From: Methylobacterium sp. E-045
GTDB lineage: Bacteria > Pseudomonadota > Alphaproteobacteria > Rhizobiales > Beijerinckiaceae
Length of the DNA stretch: 64,000 nucleotides
NCBI RefSeq assembly: GCF_022829685.1
Contig: NZ_JAKSYE010000064.1
Location: 1 to 64,000, forward strand
Direction: 5' to 3'
Shown: in pieces, positions 9,431-18,895 of the stretch
Layout: each line of letters begins with the position of its first letter
How positions within the stretch are numbered: position 1 is the first letter of the stretch
Notes under the pieces: generated by a model
Database searches by the model: none
The model's input: the letters and a program-made list of their open reading frames with translations, nothing else
Told to the model about the DNA's origin: nothing
Made by a program: the position numbers and the translations under genes

Positions 9431-9450
9431 GCCTCATGCCTGAATGAGGC
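9431..9450 (+). promoter_or_regulatory. Hairpin in the rpsB leader
   Basis: A perfect 7-bp stem GCCTCAT / ATGAGGC with loop GCCTGA, followed by GTTT, sits 75 bases before the rpsB start. It could be a weak terminator for the upstream gene or part of an S2 autoregulatory leader. No published alphaproteobacterial S2 leader was matched. Confidence 0.4.
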
Positions 9451-9524
9451 GTTTCCGGTGATCGTTCCTTTCGGGGGGCGGTCGCTTCCTCCGCGGCGGC
9501 ATCAACCGGAAGAGAAAGAAGATC

Positions 9525-10589
9525 ATGGCCGTTGATTTCACGATGCGTCAGCTCCTCGAAGCGGGCGCCCATTTCGGACACCAGTCCCACCGCTGGAACC
9601 CGAAGATGCAGACCTACATCTTCGGTACCCGCAACAACATCCACATCATCGATCTAGCCCAGACCGTGCCGGCCCTTCACCAGGCCCTGCAGGCCGTGAG
9701 CGACACCGTCGCCAAGGGCGGCCGCGTGCTGTTCGTCGGCACCAAGCGTCAGGCCGCCGACACGATCGCGGAAGCCGCCAAGCGTTCGGCCCAGTACTAC
9801 GTCAATTCCCGCTGGCTCGGCGGCATGCTGACCAACTGGAAGACCATTTCGGGCTCGATCGCCCGTCTGCGCAAGGTCGACGAGACCCTCGAAGGTGGTG
9901 GCCAGGGCCTCACCAAGAAGGAGCGCCTGATGCTGTCCCGTGAGAAGGACAAGCTCGAGAAGGCGCTGGGCGGCATCAAGGACATGGGCGGCGTGCCGGA
10001 CCTGCTGTTCGTGATCGACACCAACAAGGAGCAGCTCGCGATCAAGGAGGCCCAGCGCCTCGGGATCCCGGTGGCGGCCATCGTCGACACCAACTGCAAC
10101 CCCGACGGCATCACCTACGTCGTCCCCGCCAACGACGATGCCGGCCGCGCGATCTCGCTCTATTGCGACCTCATCGCCCGCGCCGCCATCGACGGCATCT
10201 CCCGCGGCCAGGGCTCCAGCGGCATCGATCTCGGCGCCTCCGAGGCTCCCGTCGCCGAAGAGCTCCCCCAGGAAGAGGCCGCCATCTCGGTGGAGTCCGG
10301 TGCTCTCGATCCGGCCGACGTGGCCGCCCTCGTCGAGTCCACCGAGCATTTCGAACTGCTCTCCGCTCCCCGCGGCGCTCCGGACGACCTGTCCAAGCTC
10401 CACGGCGCCGGCCCGCAGATCGTGCAGAAGCTCAACGATGCCGGCGTCTACCATTACTGGCAGATCGCCGCGATGACCGACGCGGAAGTCGCCAAGGTCG
10501 ATGCCGACCTGAAGCTCAACGGCCGCATCAGCCGCGACGGCTGGGTCGATCAGGCCCGTGGCTTCGCCGAGGCCGCTGCCGCCGCCTGA
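9525..10589 (+). CDS. rpsB: 30S ribosomal protein S2 with long C-terminal extension
   Basis: S2 sits at the head-body junction of the small subunit. The core (about residues 1-230) has the family start [16 protein letters not shown] and the DTNCNPD and DDAGRAI boxes. The protein is 354 residues, about 110-120 longer than E. coli S2. The extension has an acidic, low-complexity linker (about 231-285) and then a compact part (about 286-345) with [30 protein letters not shown], and SRDGWVDQA, a helix-hairpin-helix-like fold also seen as tails on other alphaproteobacterial proteins. The extension shares the codon use of the core and is probably native. Confidence 0.95.
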   Translation: MAVDFTMRQLLEAGAHFGHQSHRWNPKMQTYIFGTRNNIHIIDLAQTVPALHQALQAVSDTVAKGGRVLFVGTKRQAADTIAEAAKRSAQYYVNSRWLGGMLTNWKTISGSIARLRKVDETLEGGGQGLTKKERLMLSREKDKLEKALGGIKDMGGVPDLLFVIDTNKEQLAIKEAQRLGIPVAAIVDTNCNPDGITYVVPANDDAGRAISLYCDLIARAAIDGISRGQGSSGIDLGASEAPVAEELPQEEAAISVESGALDPADVAALVESTEHFELLSAPRGAPDDLSKLHGAGPQIVQKLNDAGVYHYWQIAAMTDAEVAKVDADLKLNGRISRDGWVDQARGFAEAAAAA

Positions 10590-10644
10590 TCGCGCGGGCA
10601 TCCCGGTAACGGGCTGCCGCCGCTGACGTCGAAACCATTCACGA

Positions 10645-10677
10645 AGCCCGGCGCTCACCCTAGCGTCGGGCTCCTTT
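10645..10677 (+). terminator. Terminator or attenuator between rpsB and tsf
   Basis: Stem AGCCCGGCGCT / AGCGTCGGGCT (11 pairs, one G-U) with loop CACCCT, followed by CCTTT. It would end rpsB messages or let only part of them run into tsf. Confidence 0.7.
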
Positions 10678-10711
10678 ATCATTTGAGACAGACCCGAAGA
10701 GAGGACTCGCC

Positions 10712-11635
10712 ATGGCCAACATCACCGCCGCACTGGTGAAAGAGCTCCGCGAAAAGACCGGCGCGGGCATGATGGACTGCAAGGGCGCACTCAACGAGAC
10801 GGACGGCGACATCGAAGCCGCGGTCGACTGGCTGCGCAAGAAGGGCCTCGCTAAGGCCGCCAAGAAGGCCGGCCGCGTCGCCGCCGAGGGCCTCGTGGCC
10901 GTCGAATCGTCGGGCCATCACGCCGCCATCGTCGAGGTGAATTCCGAGACCGACTTCGTCGCCCGCAACGACAGCTTCCAGGGCTTCGCCCGCGAGGCCG
11001 CCAAGCTCGCCCTCGACACCGACGGCTCGCTGGAAGGTCTCGAGTCGGCTCACTTCCCCGGCGGCTCCACCACGGTGAAGGAGACGCTCTCCAGCCTCAT
11101 CGCCACCATCGGCGAGAACATGACCCTGCGCCGCGTCGCCAAGCTCGACGTGACCAAGGGCGTGATCGCCTCTTACGTCCATGCCCAGGTCGCCGACGGC
11201 CTCGGCAAGATCGGCGTGCTGGTGGCTCTGGAATCCGAGGGCGACGTGGACGTTCTTTCCACCCTCGGCCGTCAGATCGCCATGCACGTCGCGGCCACCA
11301 ACCCTGTGGCCCTGGACGCCGCCGGCGTCGATCAGGCCGTGCTGGAGCGCGAGAGCAACATCCTGCGCGAGAAGAACGCCGGCAAGCCGGACCACGTCCT
11401 CGCCAAGATCGTCGAGAGCGGCCTGAAGAGCTACTACAAGGAGGTCACCCTCCTGGAGCAGCCCTTCGTCCATGACGGCTCCAAGACGATCACGCAGGTG
11501 CTGAAGGAAGCCGAAGGCAAGGCCGGCGCGCCGGTCAAGCTCACGGCCTTCGTGCGCTACGCCCTCGGCGAGGGCATCGAGAAGGAAGAGGCTCCCGATT
11601 TCGCCACCGAAGTCGCGGCCGCCGCCCGCGGCTGA
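10712..11635 (+). CDS. tsf: Elongation factor Ts
   Basis: EF-Ts is the nucleotide exchange factor for EF-Tu. The N-terminal UBA-like domain has the classic [14 protein letters not shown] box, followed by the ETDFVARND signature at about residues 80-90 and the dimerisation/core repeats to residue 307. Length is normal. GAGAGGA before the ATG is a strong ribosome site. It follows rpsB in the conserved order, separated by a hairpin terminator. Confidence 0.96.
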   Translation: MANITAALVKELREKTGAGMMDCKGALNETDGDIEAAVDWLRKKGLAKAAKKAGRVAAEGLVAVESSGHHAAIVEVNSETDFVARNDSFQGFAREAAKLALDTDGSLEGLESAHFPGGSTTVKETLSSLIATIGENMTLRRVAKLDVTKGVIASYVHAQVADGLGKIGVLVALESEGDVDVLSTLGRQIAMHVAATNPVALDAAGVDQAVLERESNILREKNAGKPDHVLAKIVESGLKSYYKEVTLLEQPFVHDGSKTITQVLKEAEGKAGAPVKLTAFVRYALGEGIEKEEAPDFATEVAAAARG

Positions 11636-11670
11636 CGCCGCCTTCGATCCGAGACGGGTCTTTATCTGGG

Positions 11671-11707
11671 ACGGGCGGCGGCAGCGATGCCGCCGCCCGT
11701 TTCGCGT
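11671..11707 (+). terminator. Strong terminator after tsf
   Basis: Perfect 13-bp stem ACGGGCGGCGGCA / TGCCGCCGCCCGT closed by a GCGA (GNRA) loop and followed by TTCGCGTTT. It lies 35 bases after the tsf stop and separates tsf from pyrH. Confidence 0.85.
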
Positions 11708-11876
11708 TTCCGGTCCCACGGCCTCGCGGTGTTTCTCCACAGCATGGGGGGCATGATGGGGGATGACGCACGAACGACGTCCTGCCCCTCGACCTTCGCA
11801 ACCGCCTTGCGATAGACAGCGCACACTTCCGATTGGATCGTTCGGCCTTGCGCCGGTGCTCGAGGGGACTGGCGCC

Positions 11877-12599
11877 ATGCCGGAGACCAAACCGTTTCAC
11901 CGCGTGCTCGTGAAACTATCGGGCGAGGCCCTGGCCGCCCCGGACGGGTACTGGCTGCATCCCCCGCTCCTGGCGGCCCTGGCGGAGGATATCGCCAAGA
12001 CCCTGGAGGCCGGCTTCCAGGTCGCCCTCGTGGTCGGTGGCGGCAACATGATCCGGGGCGCGCGCATCTCGTCGGCGGGCTGGATCGACCGTGCCACCGG
12101 CGACTCCCTGGGCATGATCGCCACGGTGATGAATTCCCTCGCCCTCGAGACGGCGCTCAATGCCGCCGGCGTGCCCGCCCGCACCATGTCCGCCGTGTCG
12201 ATGCCGACCATCTGCGAGACCTATGCGCGTCAGCCGGCCCTGCATCATCTCGACAAGGGACAGGTGGTCGTCCTCGCCGGTGGCACCGGCAACCCGTATT
12301 TCACCACCGACACGGCCGCCGTCCTGCGCGCGGCCGAGTTGCGGTGTGGGGCCGTGCTCAAGGCGACGCAGGTGGACGGGGTCTACTCGGCCGATCCGAA
12401 GAAGGACCCGTCGGCGGTGCGCTACGATCGCCTCACCCATGACGATGCCATCGCCCGCGATCTGAAGATCATGGATACCGCCGCCTTCGCTCTCGCCCGC
12501 GAGAGCCGCATCTCCATCGTCGTCGGCTCGATCCACGCCCCGAGTTCGGTGACGGCGATCCTCACCGGGAACGCCCCATCGACGCACGTCGTGCCCTGA
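11877..12599 (+). CDS. pyrH: UMP kinase
   Basis: Phosphorylates UMP to UDP in pyrimidine nucleotide synthesis; a cytosolic hexamer regulated by GTP and UTP in related bacteria. Family motifs are [30 protein letters not shown] and [17 protein letters not shown]. The 240-residue form starts at ATG 11877 with CGAGGGG at 11861-11867; the frame is open earlier but unlike UMP kinase. It is read after the tsf terminator, so it likely has its own promoter with frr, uppS, cdsA and dxr downstream. Confidence 0.95.
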   Translation: MPETKPFHRVLVKLSGEALAAPDGYWLHPPLLAALAEDIAKTLEAGFQVALVVGGGNMIRGARISSAGWIDRATGDSLGMIATVMNSLALETALNAAGVPARTMSAVSMPTICETYARQPALHHLDKGQVVVLAGGTGNPYFTTDTAAVLRAAELRCGAVLKATQVDGVYSADPKKDPSAVRYDRLTHDDAIARDLKIMDTAAFALARESRISIVVGSIHAPSSVTAILTGNAPSTHVVP

Positions 12600-12729
12600 C
12601 GGCGCGGCCACCCCTTCCGTCGGGCGTGAACGCTATTTGCGACGCGCCGGATTTTGGTTCATTGAGGCCGCACGCACGGGCCCCGGCGGCCCAACGCCCT
12701 TTCTCCCTAATCTCGTCGGGACACACAGT

Positions 12730-13293
12730 ATGGCGACCCCAGAGTTCGACCTGAACGATATCAAGCGCCGGATGCAGGGCGCCGTGAGCGCCTTGTCGAA
12801 GGATCTCGGCTCCCTGCGCACCGGACGCGCCACTCCGAGCATTCTCGATCCGATCAACGTCGATGCCTACGGGTCGTCGATGCCGATGGCCCAGGTCGCC
12901 ACGGTGAGCGTGCCCGAGCCGCGCCTCCTGTCGATCTCGGTCTGGGATCGCAGCATGGTCGCTGCCGTCGAGAAGGCCATCCGCGAATCCGATCTCGGGC
13001 TGAACCCCCAGACCGAAGGCCAGACCATCCGCTTGCGCGTGCCGGAGATGAACGAGCAGCGCCGCAAGGAAATGGTCAAGGTGGCCCATAAATACACCGA
13101 GGAGGCCCGCGTCGCGGTCCGCCACGTCCGCCGCGATGCGCTCGACCATCTCAAGAAGCTCGAGAAGGACAGCGCCATCAGCGAGGACGACGAGAAGCGT
13201 CAGGCCACCGAGGTGCAGAAGGTGACCGACCAGCACATCGCCGAGATCGACGGCGTTCTCGCCTCGAAGGAAAAGGAAATCATGCAGGTCTAG
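12730..13293 (+). CDS. frr: Ribosome recycling factor
   Basis: RRF, with EF-G, splits post-termination ribosomes. The protein is 187 residues with the normal three-helix bundle and hinge domain: [10 protein letters not shown] near the start, [13 protein letters not shown], the central [11 protein letters not shown], and [20 protein letters not shown]. The start is ATG 12730. It lies between pyrH and uppS, its usual place. Confidence 0.96.
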   Translation: MATPEFDLNDIKRRMQGAVSALSKDLGSLRTGRATPSILDPINVDAYGSSMPMAQVATVSVPEPRLLSISVWDRSMVAAVEKAIRESDLGLNPQTEGQTIRLRVPEMNEQRRKEMVKVAHKYTEEARVAVRHVRRDALDHLKKLEKDSAISEDDEKRQATEVQKVTDQHIAEIDGVLASKEKEIMQV

Positions 13294-13306
13294 GTTTTGG
13301 ACAGGT

Positions 13307-14188
13307 ATGGATTCGACGGAATCAGGGACGGGGAGAAGCGCGTTGGGTCGCTCAGAGGGCGCGCGTCAGATCGAGGTATCTGCGGCCGGGGATAGGGAGA
13401 ACGCCAGCGTCGCGGTCGGCCTCGCCTCGCGCGGTACCGAAACGCCGGGATCGGGCCCGTCTCCCTCGCCCCGTCCGGCGGCGCCGGCCCATGTGGCCAT
13501 CATCATGGATGGCAACGGCCGCTGGGCCGCGCGTCGCGGTCTGCCGCGCGTGGAGGGGCACCGCCGGGGCGTCGAGGCCGTCCGCCGCGCGGTCCGCTCC
13601 GCGATCGAACTCGGCGTCTCCTATCTGACGATCTACAGCTTCTCCTCCGAGAACTGGCGCCGGCCGCCCGCCGAGATCGCCGATCTCATGGGCCTGCTCA
13701 AGCTGTTCGTCCGGCGCGACCTCGCCGAGCTTCACGGCAACAACGTCCGCGTCAGGATCATCGGCGCCCGCGAGGGCCTGAGCGCCGATATCGCCGGGCT
13801 GCTCGACGAGGCCGAGACGCGGACCCGCGGCAATACCGGGCTCACCCTGGTCATCGCCTTCAATTACGGTGGCCGCCAGGAAATCCTCCGGGCGGTCCGG
13901 ACCCTCGCCCAGGCCGTGGCCGACGGTCGGATGAGTCCGGCCGAGATCGGCCTCGAAGCCATCGCCCTGGCCCTCGATACCACCGGCATCCCCGACCCGG
14001 ACCTCGTCATCCGGACCTCCGGCGAGCAGCGCCTGTCGAACTTCCTCACATGGCAGACGGCCTACGCCGAATACGTCATCGTGCCGGAATTCTGGCCGGA
14101 TTTCGATCACGCCTGCTTCCATGCGGCCATCGACGAGTATCATCGCCGCGACCGCCGCTTCGGCGGCCTCAGCGGCAAGGCCGGGTGA
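13307..14188 (+). CDS. uppS: Undecaprenyl diphosphate synthase
   Basis: Adds eight isopentenyl units to farnesyl diphosphate, making the C55 lipid carrier for peptidoglycan and O-antigen. Catalytic Asp68 is in [12 protein letters not shown], and the later signatures [16 protein letters not shown] and [15 protein letters not shown] are present. At 293 residues it carries about 40 more N-terminal residues than usual; this Ser/Gly-rich start is weakly conserved in appearance and an internal start is possible. It begins 13 bases after frr and shares one base with cdsA. Confidence 0.93.
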   Translation: MDSTESGTGRSALGRSEGARQIEVSAAGDRENASVAVGLASRGTETPGSGPSPSPRPAAPAHVAIIMDGNGRWAARRGLPRVEGHRRGVEAVRRAVRSAIELGVSYLTIYSFSSENWRRPPAEIADLMGLLKLFVRRDLAELHGNNVRVRIIGAREGLSADIAGLLDEAETRTRGNTGLTLVIAFNYGGRQEILRAVRTLAQAVADGRMSPAEIGLEAIALALDTTGIPDPDLVIRTSGEQRLSNFLTWQTAYAEYVIVPEFWPDFDHACFHAAIDEYHRRDRRFGGLSGKAG

Positions 14189-15054
14189 TGGTCTCGCCCG
14201 GCGACGCGGCATCCGCGCCGAGGCGCGGCCTCCTCGGCGGCCGCGAGTTCCAACTCCGGACCGCGTCGGCCATCGTGCTGGCGACCATCGTGCTCACGAC
14301 GCTGTTCCTCGGCGGCTGGGCCTTCGCCGCCATCTGGCTCATCGCCGGCATCGTCTTCGCGGGCGAGTGGATCACGATCAGCCGGATCGTGCCTCTCAGG
14401 CTCTCCGTGGCGCTCTCGGCCCTGGGTCTGGCCGGCCTCGGCCTCTGCCTGCGCCTGGATGCATCGCCGCCGATCTGGCTCGCGGTCTCCATCGCCGCCC
14501 TCGTGGCGCTCGCCGTCACCGTGCGGGATTCGGACGCTCGGGGCCGCGTCGTCATCGGTTTCCTCGGCGCCGCCGTCCTGGCCCTGGTTCCCCCGGCCCT
14601 GCGCGACGACCCCGCCATCGGCATCTTCGGCCCGGCCTGGATGTTCGCCGTGGTCTGGTCCACCGACATCGTCGCCTACATCACCGGCCGCACCTTCGGC
14701 GGGCCGAAACTGATGCCGTCGGTGAGCCCCAAGAAGACGTGGTCTGGCTCCCTCGGCGGCCTCGCGGCGGGCGTCGCCGCCGGCACCCTGCTCGTGATGG
14801 CGGCCCGCTCGCAGGGGTGGAGCGCCCTCGCCAACGCCAACCTCGCCGTGGTCGCGCTCACCAGCGCCCTCGCCTCCATCCTGAGCCAGGCCGGAGATCT
14901 CGCCGAATCGGCCCTGAAACGGCATTACGGCGTGAAGGATTCGGGCCGTTCGATCCCGGGCCATGGCGGTGTCATGGACCGCCTCGACGGCTTCTGCGCC
15001 GTGGCCGTCCTCGCCGGCCTCTATCTCATCGCACACCGCTTCGGCGTGGTCTGA
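14188..15054 (+). CDS. cdsA: Phosphatidate cytidylyltransferase
   Basis: Integral membrane enzyme making CDP-diacylglycerol from phosphatidic acid and CTP, the branch point of phospholipid synthesis. Eight or so hydrophobic segments are seen, with the family motifs SVSPKKTWSGSLGG (about 180-193) and the C-terminal DSGRSIPGHGGVMDRLD (about 252-268). The ATG at 14188 uses the last base of the uppS TGA, a coupling overlap; 288 residues. Confidence 0.93.
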   Translation: MVSPGDAASAPRRGLLGGREFQLRTASAIVLATIVLTTLFLGGWAFAAIWLIAGIVFAGEWITISRIVPLRLSVALSALGLAGLGLCLRLDASPPIWLAVSIAALVALAVTVRDSDARGRVVIGFLGAAVLALVPPALRDDPAIGIFGPAWMFAVVWSTDIVAYITGRTFGGPKLMPSVSPKKTWSGSLGGLAAGVAAGTLLVMAARSQGWSALANANLAVVALTSALASILSQAGDLAESALKRHYGVKDSGRSIPGHGGVMDRLDGFCAVAVLAGLYLIAHRFGVV

Positions 15055-15067
15055 AGGAATCGATCCG

Positions 15068-16237
15068 TTGACCCATACCGTCACCATCCTCGGCGCCACC
15101 GGGTCCATCGGTCGTTCCACCACGGACCTGCTGGCCCAGCACCCGGAGCGGTTCCAGATCGGCGCCCTCGTCGGCGGTCGCGACGCCGCGGCGCTGGCCA
15201 AGCTCGCCCGCGAGATCGGGGCCGACTTCGCCGCCCTCGCCGACGAGAGCCAGGGGCCGGCCCTGCGCGAGGCGCTCTCCGGCACCGGCATTGCCAACGG
15301 GGCGGGGGAGGGCGCCGTCCTCGAAGCCGTGGCCCGTGACGCCGACATCGTCGTGGCGGCGGTGAGCGGCGCGGCAGGCCTGCGTCCGACCCATGCGGCC
15401 CTGCGCCTCGGCCGCACGGTGGCGCTCGCCAACAAGGAGAGCCTCGTCTGCGCCGGCGACGCCTTCATGCGCGACGCCGCGCGGTTCAAGGCGACGCTGT
15501 TGCCCGTCGATTCCGAGCACAACGCCCTGGCCCAGGCTCTCGGCGATGGCCGGGTCTCGGACGTGACCAAGATGACCATCACCGCCTCCGGCGGCCCGTT
15601 CCGCACCTGGACGAAGGAACGCATCGCGGCGGCCTCGCCCACGGAGGCGGCGGCTCATCCGACCTGGTCGATGGGGATGAAGATCAACATCGACTCGGCC
15701 TCGCTCATGAACAAGGGCCTCGAACTCATCGAGGCGCATCACCTGTTCGCCATCGAGGCCGAGCGTCTTGACGTGATCGTGCATCCGCAATCCATTGTGC
15801 ACGGCCTCATCACCTGGCGCGACGGCGCGGTGACGGCCGGTCTCGCCATGCCGGACATGCGTGTCCCCATCGCCCATTGCCTCGGCCTCGGCGACCGTTT
15901 GACCATCGAGCTCGGACGCTCCCTCGACCTCGCCTCCGTCGGCAGCCTCACCTTCGAGGCGGCGGACGAGGCGCGCTTCCCGTGCCTGCGCATCGCCCGC
16001 GCCGCGCTGGCGGAGGGCAGGGCCGCGCCGACGGTGATGAACGCCGCCAACGAGATCGCGGTGGCCGCCTTCATCCGGGGGGAGATCGGCTTCTACGGCA
16101 TCGCCGAACTGGTGGAGCGGGCCTGCGAGCATTTCGCCCCCGAGTATCGCCGCGCGCCGGCCGACGTGGACGAGGCTTTGGCCATCGACGCCCATGTCCG
16201 CGCCTGGAGCGCCAAGGCGCTGCCGTCCGCCGCCTGA
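15068..16237 (+). CDS. dxr: 1-deoxy-D-xylulose 5-phosphate reductoisomerase
   Basis: DXR (IspC) converts DXP to 2-C-methylerythritol 4-phosphate with NADPH, the committed step of the MEP isoprenoid pathway. Visible are the dinucleotide motif LGATGSIGRST, ANKESLVCAG, the metal-site DSEHNA, ASGGPFR, and GMKINIDSASLMNKGLELIEAHHLF split over residues about 203-227. The best start is TTG at 15068 after GAAGGA at about 15055-15060, giving 389 residues. In many alphaproteobacteria rseP follows directly; here the next gene converges on dxr after seven bases. Confidence 0.94.
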   Translation: MTHTVTILGATGSIGRSTTDLLAQHPERFQIGALVGGRDAAALAKLAREIGADFAALADESQGPALREALSGTGIANGAGEGAVLEAVARDADIVVAAVSGAAGLRPTHAALRLGRTVALANKESLVCAGDAFMRDAARFKATLLPVDSEHNALAQALGDGRVSDVTKMTITASGGPFRTWTKERIAAASPTEAAAHPTWSMGMKINIDSASLMNKGLELIEAHHLFAIEAERLDVIVHPQSIVHGLITWRDGAVTAGLAMPDMRVPIAHCLGLGDRLTIELGRSLDLASVGSLTFEAADEARFPCLRIARAALAEGRAAPTVMNAANEIAVAAFIRGEIGFYGIAELVERACEHFAPEYRRAPADVDEALAIDAHVRAWSAKALPSAA

Positions 16238-16244
16238 GGCTCCT

Positions 16245-16724
16245 TCAGAACAGGGCGAAGCGTGGTTTCGCCGTCATCAGCCAGAGAATGGCGAGCATGG
16301 CGGCGAAGGCGGGAAACCCGCAGGCGAACCAGATCCGGTACAGCCCGTGATAGCGCGGCGGCAGGGGCGTTCCGGATGCCGCCGCAGCCCTGGCGAGATC
16401 GCGCAGGATCATCTGGATCCTGACGACGGGCAGCCAGAACAGGCCGATGACGACGTAGAGGACGAGCGACAGGACGATCCACCCCTCGGTGAGGGGCCAG
16501 CCCACCGCGCGCGCCAGGAGCCAGCCCGTCACCGGCTGGATCACGGCCGCGGTCGCCGTGAAGAGCGCGTCGGCGACGACCACCGTCCCCGCCACATGGG
16601 CGATCAGGTCGGGCCGCCCCGTCCGATGCGCCATGGTCATGAAGAAGGCGATGCCGGCCCCGGTGCCGAGCAGGACCGTCGCGCCGATGACATGGAGCCA
16701 GCGCAGGACCTCGACAGACGCCAT
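16245..16724 (-). CDS. DUF2269 family membrane protein
   Basis: 159-residue inner-membrane protein with four predicted helices: about residues 5-28 (WLHVIGATVLLGTGAGIAFF), 42-62, 75-98 (WIVLSLVLYVVIGLFWLPVV) and 130-150. The pattern matches the DUF2269 family. No catalytic residue set is known for the family. It starts five bases after the stop of the SDR-DoxX gene, so the two are surely co-transcribed and probably work together. Confidence 0.8.
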   Translation of the reverse strand: MASVEVLRWLHVIGATVLLGTGAGIAFFMTMAHRTGRPDLIAHVAGTVVVADALFTATAAVIQPVTGWLLARAVGWPLTEGWIVLSLVLYVVIGLFWLPVVRIQMILRDLARAAAASGTPLPPRYHGLYRIWFACGFPAFAAMLAILWLMTAKPRFALF

Positions 16725-16729
16725 CGAGG

Positions 16730-18028
16730 TCAGCGCTCGTCGGCCAGCGCATAGGCCACGAGGGCCAGCATCGCTCCGGGCAGGGTCTTGAGATAGGCGC
16801 CGAGGGGATCGAGCCAGAGGCCGGCGGCGATGGCCGAGCCGAAGAAGAGGTAGATCCCCGTCATCGCCGCCATGCCGAGGGCGGCGAGCGGCATCGTGCG
16901 CCTCACCAGGATCGCGGCCCCCAGCGCCAGGTCGACGAGGATGCCGGCGAGCACGGTGACCCGCGCGGTCGCCGCATCGATGCCGTGGGCGGTCATCGCC
17001 GCCATGGCGGCGTCGAGATGCGTCAGGGCGATCAGCCCCGAGAGCAGCCAGAACAACGAGAGCGTGACGAGGATCGCCGGCTTCAGGAGCCACAACCGTC
17101 CGAACCAGCGCTCCTGCACACCGGACGGCATCCGCCGAAGGCTCTCCGACAGGGAGGAGGGCGGCGACCCGGCGGCCCGCTCCCAGGCGGATGGGTCTCC
17201 CCCGATGCCGGCCTCGATCTGGCGCAGAGCCGTGGTGCGGATGGGAGTCCGCCAGCCGAGGCGGCCGACGAGATCGCCCATGCGGAAACCGACGCCGAGA
17301 AGCCAGGACGGGACCGGCAGCGCGAGCCAGGCCGGAGGACGCCCGAGCCAGGCACGATAGGCCGCGACGATGTCCGGCAGGGTGTAGCCGCGCTCCTCAA
17401 CGAGGTCGTAGAGTGCCCGCGCGGCGATCCCTCCCTCCACCGCGAGAAGGACCGCCCGCGCCACCTCCTCCACATGGACGGTCTGGATGGGCCTCAGGGA
17501 GTGCATCCCCGTGCAGGCCACCGGAAGCGAAGCCAATCCGCGGATCAGGCCGGTTGCACCGTAGGAGACGGGCGCGAGAACGAGGCCGGGCCTCAGGATC
17601 ACCCAGTCGCAATCGAGGGCGGCGAGGGCCGTGTCGGCCTCGGCCTTGCTGCGCATGAATTCGGTGGGGGCGTCGTGCGAGGCCCCCGCGGCCGAGACCT
17701 GGACGACACGCCGGATGTCCAACCGCCGACAGCATGCGAACAGGGCACGCATGGCGACCGCCTGGACGGCGCGGACATCGTCGCGCGGGCCATCCTGCAG
17801 GGCGCCCGAGCAATTCACCACCGCGTCGAACCCGGTTAGGATCGTGGTCCAGTCCTCCGGTGCGACGAGCCCCGCGATGTCGCGTTCGATCCAGTCGGCA
17901 TCGGGGTGACGCCGTCGCGCTGACCGGACGTCCCGCCCGAGGCCCGTCACCGCATGCCCGGCGGCGAGGCAGCGGGTCACCACCGCCGAGCCGATGAGGC
18001 CATAGCCTCCCAGAACCAGGATTCGCAT
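16730..18028 (-). CDS. SDR/NAD(P)-binding protein fused to a DoxX-like membrane domain
   Basis: Two-part protein of 432 residues. The first 300 form an atypical short-chain dehydrogenase (NmrA/NDUFA9-like): MRILVLGGYGLIGSAV with the GxxGxxG loop, NCSGALQD, VQVSAAGA, and a substrate-like RPGLVLAPVSYGATG region, without the usual YxxxK pair clearly in place. The last 120 residues hold four hydrophobic segments resembling DoxX-like proteins (PAILVTLSLFWLLSGLIAL and later). Such fusions are known near DUF2269 genes; substrate unknown. The start at MRILVLGG was chosen because the 13 upstream residues are not family-like. Confidence 0.78.
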   Translation of the reverse strand: MRILVLGGYGLIGSAVVTRCLAAGHAVTGLGRDVRSARRRHPDADWIERDIAGLVAPEDWTTILTGFDAVVNCSGALQDGPRDDVRAVQAVAMRALFACCRRLDIRRVVQVSAAGASHDAPTEFMRSKAEADTALAALDCDWVILRPGLVLAPVSYGATGLIRGLASLPVACTGMHSLRPIQTVHVEEVARAVLLAVEGGIAARALYDLVEERGYTLPDIVAAYRAWLGRPPAWLALPVPSWLLGVGFRMGDLVGRLGWRTPIRTTALRQIEAGIGGDPSAWERAAGSPPSSLSESLRRMPSGVQERWFGRLWLLKPAILVTLSLFWLLSGLIALTHLDAAMAAMTAHGIDAATARVTVLAGILVDLALGAAILVRRTMPLAALGMAAMTGIYLFFGSAIAAGLWLDPLGAYLKTLPGAMLALVAYALADER

Positions 18029-18119
18029 TGCTTGGTGACCTGCCGCTCCGGTCGTGTCTCGAGCCACCCTTGCCCGGTTTGCCTGAATCGAGCGTAACCG
18101 TTCGCAAGGCGCCGACTCG

Positions 18120-18806
18120 TCAGTCCTCGGGCCCGTAGGCTGCGAAGAACACGCGGATGGCCTCGCTCACGCGCGGGCCGATCTCGGCTTGCGTCACCGG
18201 ACTGCCCGCCGCGAAGAGCAGGCGCGTCAGCAGCCCGGCCTGGCACAGGTGCAGGAAATGCTTGGCCGCGAGTTCGGTATCCGCGCGGCGCAGGCGGCCC
18301 GCGGTGACCTGACGGTCGAGATAGGCGGTGAGCCGCGCCACTCCCTGCGCCGGGCCGGCTTCGTAGAAGGCCTGCCCGAATCGCGGAAACTTCTCCGTCG
18401 CGCCGATCACCATGCGGATGATCGCCACGTGATCCGGGCGGATCATGTGGACGAGGTAGCTGTGTCCCAGCCGGGTGAGGACCCCGCGCACGTCCGGATC
18501 GTCGGCATCGAGCTGGAACAGGGCTTCGGCGAGGCCGCGCTTCTCCTCCAGCGTCAGAGCCCCGAACAGAGCCTCCTTACTGTCAAAATAGACGTAGAGC
18601 GTCCCTTTCGAGACGCCGGCCGCCTTGGCGATCTCGCCCATGCTGGCGCCGTCGAAGCCCGACGCCATGAAGACGGAACGCGCACCATCGAGGATCTGGC
18701 GGCGCTTATCCGTCTCCGCCACGGATCGTACGCTCGCCTTTTCGCCGCCCAAGCCTTCCACGACTACTGCCACCGCGCCCCTCGATTGACCGAACCGTTC
18801 AGTCAT
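18120..18806 (-). CDS. TetR/AcrR-family transcriptional regulator
   Basis: A 228-residue one-component repressor. The N-terminal DNA-binding domain (about 30-80) reads RRQILDGARSVFMASGFDGASM, then GEIAKAAGVSKGTLYVYFDSKEALF, a textbook TetR helix-turn-helix. The C-terminal ligand domain (about 85-228) resembles the AefR/TetR_C family. It is divergent from emrA with two near-identical palindromes in the 89-base gap, one covering its own start codon, so it probably represses itself and emrAB until a toxic ligand binds. The start at 18806 is chosen over an upstream in-frame ATG that lies within the operator at 18853-18871. Confidence 0.9.
   Translation of the reverse strand: MTERFGQSRGAVAVVVEGLGGEKASVRSVAETDKRRQILDGARSVFMASGFDGASMGEIAKAAGVSKGTLYVYFDSKEALFGALTLEEKRGLAEALFQLDADDPDVRGVLTRLGHSYLVHMIRPDHVAIIRMVIGATEKFPRFGQAFYEAGPAQGVARLTAYLDRQVTAGRLRRADTELAAKHFLHLCQAGLLTRLLFAAGSPVTQAEIGPRVSEAIRVFFAAYGPED
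18787..18805. promoter_or_regulatory. TetR operator, site 1
   Basis: TGACCGAAC-C-GTTCAGTCA: a 19-base palindrome with one mismatch, overlapping the regulator's own start codon. The left half is identical to that of site 2. Confidence 0.75.
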
Positions 18807-18852
18807 TATACCTAGAGGCAATCGACGGTCTCGGTCAATCCGACGTCGAAAA

Positions 18853-18871
18853 TGACCGAACGGTTCGGTCA
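18853..18871. promoter_or_regulatory. TetR operator, site 2
   Basis: TGACCGAAC-G-GTTCGGTCA: perfect 9-base arms around one central base, 24 bases before the emrA start. A further half-site TCGGTCAAT lies at 18831-18839 between the two palindromes, matching the right half of site 2 and its flank. Confidence 0.8.
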
Positions 18872-18895
18872 ATTCTCTTTGTTCGGGACGGGATC

